A stretch of 39,650 bases of DNA from NCBI GenBank assembly GCA_027460585.1, contig JAPZAP010000111.1, forward strand, positions 1-39,650, written 5' to 3'. This document shows, one piece after another, positions 34,476 to 39,650 of this stretch. Source of the stretch: Candidatus Methanoperedens sp. GTDB lineage: Archaea; Halobacteriota; Methanosarcinia; Methanosarcinales; Methanoperedenaceae. The notes under the pieces were generated by a model. That model was not told the origin of the DNA. It saw only the letters and a program-made list of their open reading frames with translations, and ran no database searches. Every line of letters starts with the position of its first letter. The stretch's first letter is position 1. Position numbers and translations under genes: made by a program.

Positions 34476-34952
34476 ATGAAACAAAATGACGATGCAGTAT
34501 CACCTGTGATAGGTGTAGTTTTGACAGTCGCCATTACTGTAATCCTGGCAACAGTCATTGCGGCATTTGTGTTTGGTTTTTCTGCAGATAGACCAATAAA
34601 CCGACCTACTTCAGCAATCAAAGTGGAAGATCTTCATGAAACTATAGGAATAGCGGATATAAGGATACAGCATGCTGGTGGAGACAGGCTTGTTAACGGA
34701 TCCTGGAAGCTATCGATTGTTCCTGTTGGAAATTCACCGGTTTTCAGGGATTCAAGTGCTGATTTCAGTGTCGGTGACCAGATAATAACTACTAACCTGA
34801 CAAGCGGCACAGGGAATTACACGGTAACAAATAATAGAGTTTATACTGATGGCATTGCCGGAAACATGACATCGGGCGGGAAATATGATGTCAAGATCAT
34901 CGTTTATCCATTAAAGGCATTGATACTCGATACTGTTGTTGAAGTGAGATAG
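34476..34952 (+). CDS. Type IV pilin-like protein 2
   Basis: 158 residues. Same N-terminal architecture as the preceding gene ([31 protein letters not shown]) and a similar but shorter exposed domain; the end [10 protein letters not shown] matches [10 protein letters not shown] of pilin 1, indicating tandem duplication. Likely a minor or alternative pilin. The intervening terminator-like hairpin suggests it is made in smaller amounts. Confidence 0.87.
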   Translation: MKQNDDAVSPVIGVVLTVAITVILATVIAAFVFGFSADRPINRPTSAIKVEDLHETIGIADIRIQHAGGDRLVNGSWKLSIVPVGNSPVFRDSSADFSVGDQIITTNLTSGTGNYTVTNNRVYTDGIAGNMTSGGKYDVKIIVYPLKALILDTVVEVR

Positions 34953-35025
34953 TTTGGTGTTTTAATCGGCAATGAATAAAAAGCCCTAATTTGCTTATTT
35001 CGAAGTTTGAAATTGGTTATACGCA

Positions 35026-35267
35026 ATTTTCAGAAAAAGAATTATTTATTGGTTAATTTTTCAAGGATTGCTTCGAGGCGCGTATTATGTTCATACATCA
35101 TTGTGGTTAGGTTATTTAATCCAGTCTTTATATCAGTCAATCCAGTCTTTACATCAGTCAAACCCATGTTTAAGTTATCAAATCCACCCTTCAATAACAA
35201 ATTGGCTCGATCCAGCTTTCTTCCGATATCTATTTCATCATCTGAGGATACCTTTGAGAAATCATCC
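35026..35267 (-). pseudogene. Partial C-terminal duplicate of the acylphosphatase/coiled-coil gene
   Basis: The minus-strand reading DDFSKVSSDDEIDIGRKLD...NTRLEAILEKLTNK is homologous to the C-terminal part of the gene at 35804-36454. The distal 67 nt (35026-35092) match 35788-35854 at 65 positions. There is no own N-terminus: homology stops at about 35267, inside the end of the antitoxin gene, whose Gly and stop codons lie in the duplicated segment. The middle heptad region has a different number of repeats (21-bp units here). Confidence 0.75.
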
Positions 35268-35486
35268 CTCAATCTCACTGATGACCACTTTCCCTTGATC
35301 GAATGAAGCAAACAAATGATTTCCCATCTTTTTGGCAATGTCTTCGGGAAGGACAATTGTCAAGGTATTATTTTTCCGTTCTATTTTATAACCAAACTTT
35401 GCATGTAGTCCCTCTGGTACTTCCACCCATTCATCTTCAGGGAGCGATTCCAAATCGTCTATATTTTCGATTTTTGCTTTTCTCAT
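35262..35486 (-). CDS. Putative antitoxin of a BrnT-like module
   Basis: 74 residues. An acidic N-terminus (DDLESLPEDEWVEVPEG) is followed by an AbrB-like beta-hairpin segment (NNTLTIVLPEDIAKKMGNHL...GKVVISEIEG). It lies 7 nt after the toxin-like gene on the same strand, the toxin-first order of BrnT-BrnA pairs. The Gly and TGA end lie in sequence shared with the neighbouring duplicated gene, so the native C-terminus may be altered. The antitoxin role is inferred from position and size. Confidence 0.62.
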   Translation of the reverse strand: MRKAKIENIDDLESLPEDEWVEVPEGLHAKFGYKIERKNNTLTIVLPEDIAKKMGNHLFASFDQGKVVISEIEG

Positions 35487-35493
35487 ATTTGTA

Positions 35494-35769
35494 TTATTTT
35501 CCCCTTTTCATATATAATTTCTTCTCTGCTTGTGTTGCATCCCTTGCAGTAATAACTTTGTATTTGTCTCCATCAAATTTCAAAATCACGAATAAAACCT
35601 TTCCATATGATTCTCCTATCACTTCCTTTAACTTTTCTCCATTCCGTGAGGTATTCCTTATTAGAATTATCCCATTCATAGCGATCTCCACTTCCTTTTC
35701 AGAGACGTTATGTAGGGATATGTGGTCCAATGTTTTTTCGTCCCACTCGATTAAAATCTCTCGTTTCAT
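35494..35769 (-). CDS. BrnT-like toxin
   Basis: 91 residues. The family pattern is visible: IEWDEKTLDHISLHNVSEKEVEIAM at the N-terminus, a central strand region YGKVLFVILKFDGDKYKVIT, and the closing ARDATQAEKKLYMKRGK, close to the BrnT ARxAT...R..Y signature. BrnT is an RNase-fold toxin neutralised by BrnA. Together with the 74-residue neighbour it forms a probable toxin-antitoxin pair. Confidence 0.76.
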   Translation of the reverse strand: MKREILIEWDEKTLDHISLHNVSEKEVEIAMNGIILIRNTSRNGEKLKEVIGESYGKVLFVILKFDGDKYKVITARDATQAEKKLYMKRGK

Positions 35770-35787
35770 GCTTTTATTTATACATGC

Positions 35788-35854
35788 ATTTTCAGAAAAA
35801 GAATTATTTATCGGCTAATTTTTCAAGGATTGCTTCGAGGCGCGTATTATGTTC
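35788..35854. repeat. 67-bp direct repeat (copy B of the duplication end)
   Basis: Matches 35026-35092 with 2 mismatches in 67. The two copies flank the toxin-antitoxin pair and mark the 3' ends of the full and partial duplicated genes. Confidence 0.85.
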
Positions 35855-36454
35855 TCGCTGTCCTGTGTTATGCTCTTTCTGCATCGTTTCGAGGCGGATG
35901 TTATGGGCTTCGAGTAGGGTGTTATGTTCTTTTTGATCTTGGCTATGTTCCATCATGCGCTTGTTCTGTTCCAGCATGATTGTATTCATATTATTTATCC
36001 CGATCTTGATATCATTGAATCCCGTGTTTAAGTCTGAGTTTAAGCACTCGAATCTTGTGTTTAGGTTATTGAATCCCGTGTTTAAGTCTGAGTTTAAGTT
36101 CTCGAATCCTGTCTTTAATAAAATATTAGCTTTATCGAACTTTCTTCCAAGATCGAACTCATCATCCGAGGACACCTTTGAGAAATCATCTGGCAGATCA
36201 ATATTTATAGATAAGGTTTGTTCTTTGATTTTTGCAATTTCAGTGCCGTTTTCCGCACCTCGTACCTTTATTGCTTGTGTGAAATTGTCTAATACACTAT
36301 CCTCACAAGAACAAAGGATCTTAACACTGCCATCTTTTGCATTAAAAACCAGCCCTGGAATACCAAATGATCTTCCGATATGTTCTACAACAGACCTGAA
36401 GCCTAGGTCCTGAACTTTTCCAGTTACGATTATGCTATGACATTTTTGCATCAA
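35804..36454 (-). CDS. Acylphosphatase-like domain with long heptad-repeat tail
   Basis: 216 residues. Residues 1-90 form an acylphosphatase domain: GKVQDLGFRSVVEHI keeps the catalytic Arg (about 20) and GLVFNAKDGSVKI the catalytic Asn (about 38). The tail from about 110 carries repeats of NLNSDLNTGF (a 54-bp, 18-residue tandem unit at about 36014-36121) and later EHNT-type heptads, predicting a coiled-coil oligomer. Such fusions are seen in methanogens; the substrate is unknown. The C-terminal part is duplicated downstream around the toxin-antitoxin genes. Confidence 0.82.
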   Translation of the reverse strand: MMQKCHSIIVTGKVQDLGFRSVVEHIGRSFGIPGLVFNAKDGSVKILCSCEDSVLDNFTQAIKVRGAENGTEIAKIKEQTLSINIDLPDDFSKVSSDDEFDLGRKFDKANILLKTGFENLNSDLNTGFNNLNTRFECLNSDLNTGFNDIKIGINNMNTIMLEQNKRMMEHSQDQKEHNTLLEAHNIRLETMQKEHNTGQREHNTRLEAILEKLADK

Positions 36455-36567
36455 TTATCTATACAGAACACTAATATATAAATATAATTCGGGTTTTCCC
36501 TTTTCTGGCATTGGAAAATGTTCCTGAGACCATGAGGAAGAGGGGTGAATTCTGAAACAAAATGGTT

Positions 36568-37716
36568 TTATCGGGAGGTTTTGAGATATCTCTCAATCCT
36601 GTCCATTCCTTCCCTGATATTCTCAATGCTGTTAGCATATGAAAACCGCAAATAACCCTTAGCTCCATCCCCAAAATCAATCCCAGGAGTCACTGCCACC
36701 CCTGCTTCTTCAAGGAGCCTGCCGCTTAACTCCAGTGAATCCGGGCTGAACGACTTTGCATTTGCAAGGACATAATAAGCGCCTTCAGGTTCATAATTTA
36801 TCCCAAAACCGATGTCCCTGAGCCTCTTCAGGATAAACTTCCTGCGCTTATCATAAATATCTAACATTTCCCTTACATGTTCCTGCGGGCCTTCCAGTGC
36901 TGCAATCCCGGCATGCTGGACAAAGCTGTTGGCGCAGATGAAAAAATTCTGCTGGAGCTTCTGGAGTGGCCGAATATACTCTTCCGGAGCTATGAGATAA
37001 CCCAATCTCCATCCGGTCATAGCGTATAACTTGGAGAAGCCATTCAGGACAAATGCATTGTCCGTGAATTCAAGAATAGAATGATCCTTTCCATTATAGA
37101 TCAATCCCTGGTAAATCTCATCTGAAATCACGGGAATGTCCCCCGCTGATTCAGCTATTCCCCGTATACTTTCGGGCGGCATCACATGTCCTGTAGGATT
37201 GCATGGGGAATTGATCAAAATTGCTTTTGTTCGTGATGATATGGCTCCTGCCACTGCATACGGTTCAAGGTTGAATCCGCAGGCTTCGTAAGTATGTACG
37301 AATACCGGTTTTCCGCCTGAGTATTCTACAAAATTGGGATAGCAGGCATAATGCGGATTTGACATAATGACCTCGTCACCCTGTTCCAGGAGACTCATAA
37401 AAACAAGAAGCAACGCAGGACTTGTTCCTGAAGTTACTATTATTTGCCCTGGTTTTAAATCAAGTTTGAACTTAGAATTGTAATTATCTGCTATAGCTTC
37501 CCTGAGACGGGCAAGTCCAAGGCTGTGCGTGTATTTTGTCTCACCTGACCAAAGAGCGCTTGCTGCGGCAGCGCATATATGCGGCGCTGTTGGAAAATCA
37601 GGTTCCCCTATCTCAAGATGTATGATATTTCTTCCATTACGTTCAAGTTCCTGCGCTCTTTCAAGGACTTCCATTACGTGAAATGGCGGGATTTTTTTTG
37701 CTTTCTGGCAAATCAT
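36568..37716 (-). CDS. PLP-dependent class I/II aminotransferase
   Basis: 382 residues, AspC-like fold type I: HLEIGEPDFPTAP at the N-terminus, SPCNPTGHVMP, ISDEIYQGL and the PLP lysine in NGFSKLYAMTGWRLGY. It probably acts on aspartate, aromatic or other amino acids; an aspartate/cysteate transaminase role in coenzyme M synthesis is possible but not shown. Its ATG overlaps the stop of the membrane-protein gene by 4 nt in the aIF2-alpha operon. Confidence 0.9.
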   Translation of the reverse strand: MICQKAKKIPPFHVMEVLERAQELERNGRNIIHLEIGEPDFPTAPHICAAAASALWSGETKYTHSLGLARLREAIADNYNSKFKLDLKPGQIIVTSGTSPALLLVFMSLLEQGDEVIMSNPHYACYPNFVEYSGGKPVFVHTYEACGFNLEPYAVAGAISSRTKAILINSPCNPTGHVMPPESIRGIAESAGDIPVISDEIYQGLIYNGKDHSILEFTDNAFVLNGFSKLYAMTGWRLGYLIAPEEYIRPLQKLQQNFFICANSFVQHAGIAALEGPQEHVREMLDIYDKRRKFILKRLRDIGFGINYEPEGAYYVLANAKSFSPDSLELSGRLLEEAGVAVTPGIDFGDGAKGYLRFSYANSIENIREGMDRIERYLKTSR

Positions 37717-38123
37717 AGATAGGTCTTGATGTAAATATGCAGCCCAAGAATAAAAGTAAACGTCCAGATGATATATGCTGACTTCATACTATTTCTTAAG
37801 TCACCTCGCGATCGAATCTTTCCGGCAACTACAAGATTGATATATATCCATAATAAGATCAACAAAATTCCCAGGGAATGATGTATTAACAGTTCCATGT
37901 TGAATAATTGGTCCTTTGCATCACTTCCCAGGTAGCCAAGCAATGATTCCCACATAACTGTAACTATCGCCGCTATTTGGATACCTATTCCAATCCGGAT
38001 AATATTGCAATGCTTAAGCAGATCCCTTTTTTTCACATAGAATGCCGCATAATTAAGGAGTAAAATAAGGAAAATCTGAACTGAAAGATTGATTAATGCA
38101 AGGGTTTTGAAATTGAATACCAT
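37713..38123 (-). CDS. Four-helix membrane protein, DUF420-like
   Basis: 136 residues, almost entirely four hydrophobic segments with short loops (about 8-27, 43-63, 83-104, 116-134). Histidines near segment ends (H38, H86/87, H129) could bind heme or metal as in DUF420/cytochrome b561-like proteins, but this is a guess. It follows PAC2 by 14 nt and overlaps the aminotransferase, so it is part of the same operon. Confidence 0.72.
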   Translation of the reverse strand: MVFNFKTLALINLSVQIFLILLLNYAAFYVKKRDLLKHCNIIRIGIGIQIAAIVTVMWESLLGYLGSDAKDQLFNMELLIHHSLGILLILLWIYINLVVAGKIRSRGDLRNSMKSAYIIWTFTFILGLHIYIKTYL

Positions 38124-38137
38124 TCTTCAACTTAATA

Positions 38138-38902
38138 TTACCCTATATACCTTAAATCTTCATCTGTTGAAGCGGGCATTTGTCCCTGTTCCATTTCACG
38201 AAGTTTTGCAACTATCTTTTCCATCTCGGACGCCCGCTCTTCAAGAGCTGCCATATCAACTTCTATCTCCAGGATCTTGCACAAAACCTTAAGCACAGCC
38301 TGCGCGCTCTTTGGGTCAACGAGATATCCTGACGTGACGCCCATGAGGCATGCTGCATCAATACCGCGCAGTTCTCCCAGGCCAAGAAGCAATCCGGATG
38401 CTCCGACAATGCCGCCTCCGGGTTCATTCGGCCTGAATTCCACGCCGTATCCCTTTAATTCCTTCACAAGTTTAATATTATTCGCAGCTCCAAGGACCGT
38501 CTCTGTTTCGACAAGCTGCCCAACCCCATATCCACCCAGCGCATAGATCCTCTCTACTTTGAATTCTTCAGCGATATCAAGGAATACGCCGGTCAATTCA
38601 TAATGGCCTTCGTTCGTAGTGCTCTGGTGGTCTCCTACAAGGATCAAAATGTCATTCTTGCCTTTTTTTGATTTATAGGCATACAACTCGTTCCTTACAA
38701 GCCTCGTCGTCCCGTCTTCTAATACGATTACCTGGGGAGGCAAATGGGGAGAATAGATTTCCATTATCTTTTTAGCGCCAAGTTCATCGACCATATGCTC
38801 TGCCACGAGCTTCCCAACATGTCCGACACCTGGAAGTCCTTCAATAAGTATAGGATTTTTCAATCTGGGTTTCTTTGATCTTAAGATAGTTGTCTTTATC
38901 AT
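38138..38902 (-). CDS. PAC2 family proteasome-assembly-chaperone-like protein
   Basis: 254 residues. The PAC2 fold is shown by PILIEGLPGVGHVGKLVAEHMVDELGAKKI, LILVGDHQ, ALGGYGVGQLVE and GLLLGLGEL; a Glu/Met-rich helical tail follows. Archaeal PAC2 proteins are related to eukaryotic proteasome assembly chaperones but their role is not proven. The ATG overlaps the nop10 stop (ATGA); the aIF2-alpha-nop10-PAC2 order is conserved among euryarchaea. Confidence 0.92.
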   Translation of the reverse strand: MIKTTILRSKKPRLKNPILIEGLPGVGHVGKLVAEHMVDELGAKKIMEIYSPHLPPQVIVLEDGTTRLVRNELYAYKSKKGKNDILILVGDHQSTTNEGHYELTGVFLDIAEEFKVERIYALGGYGVGQLVETETVLGAANNIKLVKELKGYGVEFRPNEPGGGIVGASGLLLGLGELRGIDAACLMGVTSGYLVDPKSAQAVLKVLCKILEIEVDMAALEERASEMEKIVAKLREMEQGQMPASTDEDLRYIG

Positions 38903-39057
38903 GATACTGTTTTCCTGGTAATACGCCTGTATTTTCCGTATCGGTCTTCAAGAGAAAATCGTGCAGGACGTGAATATCTGGTCGGTGAGCCGCATAAAGG
39001 GCAGATTTCCTTTAGCGTATATCTCCCACAGGTGCATTTTCTGATCTTTGAAACCAT
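38899..39057 (-). CDS. nop10: H/ACA RNP protein Nop10
   Basis: 52 residues, too short for many gene callers. MVSKIRKC, GRYTLKEICPLCG and the C-terminal PARFSLEDRYGKYRR match archaeal Nop10, which binds Cbf5 in H/ACA pseudouridylation complexes. The first zinc knuckle is CxC (C8, C10) rather than the usual CxxC, while the second is C19-x2-C22. Its stop overlaps the PAC2 ATG and it starts 8 nt after the aIF2-alpha stop. Confidence 0.9.
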   Translation of the reverse strand: MVSKIRKCTCGRYTLKEICPLCGSPTRYSRPARFSLEDRYGKYRRITRKTVS

Positions 39058-39065
39058 AGGTTTAA

Positions 39066-39650
39066 TTATCCGGCTTTGTGTTCATTATGCCTGAAGAATT
39101 CACCATTTCCGCCATCTTTTTCTATGATATTTATGGCAGTTTGCGCCGCTTTCTTAAGAACAGCTTCGGCTTTCTTATAATCAGGAGCTATTACATGTAT
39201 CCGGTATCTTGGCGCGCCAACATAGGAAATGTCCACATTTATATCCCCGCCGTCAACTTTATTTGCTGCGGCCAAGGCTTCGCGTATATGATCTATACCA
39301 TCTGGAAGGTAGCAGTTGAGGTCTATATAACCCGATATATCGACCTGCGGTTTTTTCAGGTTTTCGTTCGCAACTTTTATCAGGGCATCTGCAATGTCAT
39401 TAGGCACGCCGATCTTTGTAAGTACGGATTTGTCTTCAAATCTTGATTTTTGAAATGCAGCATAGACACTGCCGAATTTCTCATAGAACAGGTCGGTTAA
39501 TTTGGGAAGATCTTCTGGTTTCATTTTAGTGGTTTTTGCCACATATTCGATCCATTTCTCTGCTTTTTGCTCGTTCTTCCATTCCTGGATCTTTTCACGG
39601 CGCTGATGTTCATTGACATCCTTGAGAGAAAGGTCGATATGGTGCTTGGC
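39066..39650 (-). CDS. Translation initiation factor aIF2 alpha subunit, 5' truncated by window edge
   Basis: The frame is open to the window end, so the gene starts beyond 39650. The visible 194 codons cover IDLSLKDVNEHQRREKIQEW (end of the S1 domain and start of the helical domain), the helical domain, and the C-terminal alpha/beta domain ending in KDGGNGEFFRHN. aIF2 brings initiator Met-tRNA to the ribosome. It heads the minus-strand aIF2-alpha/nop10/PAC2 operon seen across archaea. Confidence 0.95.
   Translation of the reverse strand, partial: AKHHIDLSLKDVNEHQRREKIQEWKNEQKAEKWIEYVAKTTKMKPEDLPKLTDLFYEKFGSVYAAFQKSRFEDKSVLTKIGVPNDIADALIKVANENLKKPQVDISGYIDLNCYLPDGIDHIREALAAANKVDGGDINVDISYVGAPRYRIHVIAPDYKKAEAVLKKAAQTAINIIEKDGGNGEFFRHNEHKAG

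Overview
The window looks like a chromosomal segment of a methanogen-type euryarchaeon of the Methanosarcinales, most plausibly an ANME-2d 'Candidatus Methanoperedens'-like organism. Seen in the sequence: archaeal LonB, aIF2-alpha, Nop10, Nob1, an initiator tRNA, archaeal pilins, and many TATA boxes about 27 nt before start codons (leaderless style). Coenzyme M synthesis by the cysteate route (cysteate synthase plus fused sulfopyruvate decarboxylase), an MtxX (methanogenesis marker 4) homologue and a CbiA/CfbB-type a,c-diamide synthase that could serve F430 synthesis point to methane metabolism. The genus is an inference; no 16S or mcr gene is present.

Layout. 1-2.6 kb: end of lonB, then tldD. 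2.6-4.5 kb: a ~77-nt palindromic element, a cupin, and a stand-alone RelA/SpoT-type alarmone synthetase with low-GC codon use. 4.5-8.3 kb: an ABC-2 exporter (two permeases and a divergent ATPase); one permease carries a C-terminal PrsW-like intramembrane protease domain. 8.3-12.1 kb: two small or unknown proteins, AcnB-type aconitase, and a 42-residue zinc-ribbon protein. 12.3-14.8 kb: comDE and cysteate synthase. 15.1-16.2 kb: a papain-family protease followed, in another frame, by a chagasin (I42) inhibitor-like domain. 16.2-21.2 kb: CbiA/CfbB, a DUF4143 ATPase, CutA and a site-2 protease. 21.2-22.6 kb: a small accessory island (hairpin-rich GC island, then an AT-rich membrane protein). 22.6-25.3 kb: tatC, nadX, nadC and tRNA-Pro(GGG). 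25.4-29.1 kb: thioredoxin-like protein, mtxX, proC, asnB and tRNA-iMet, with two more palindromic elements. 29.3-31.1 kb: receiver-histidine kinase overlapping nob1. 31.2-32.5 kb: vapB with a frameshifted vapC, and a YkgJ-type cysteine-cluster protein. 32.5-33.65 kb: a gene-free mosaic of short-period repeats and hairpins. 33.65-34.95 kb: a small conserved protein and two pilins separated by a terminator-like hairpin. 35.0-36.5 kb: a BrnT-like toxin/antitoxin pair between a full and a partial copy of an acylphosphatase/coiled-coil gene. 36.6-39.65 kb: one minus-strand operon, aIF2-alpha, Nop10, PAC2, membrane protein, aminotransferase.

Most unusual points: (i) three copies of a hairpin family built from three ACGAACT-like units per arm, all at gene 3' sides, with G-U-compatible changes; (ii) the protease-inhibitor frameshift; (iii) a vapC whose only visible lesion is a one-base deletion in the first catalytic Asp codon while vapB is intact; (iv) a toxin-antitoxin cassette spliced into a gene duplication so that the antitoxin stop codon comes from duplicated sequence; (v) a ~97-nt three-hairpin cassette inserted inside a dispersed repeat, whose removal restores the repeat exactly; (vi) a lone alarmone synthetase in an archaeon.
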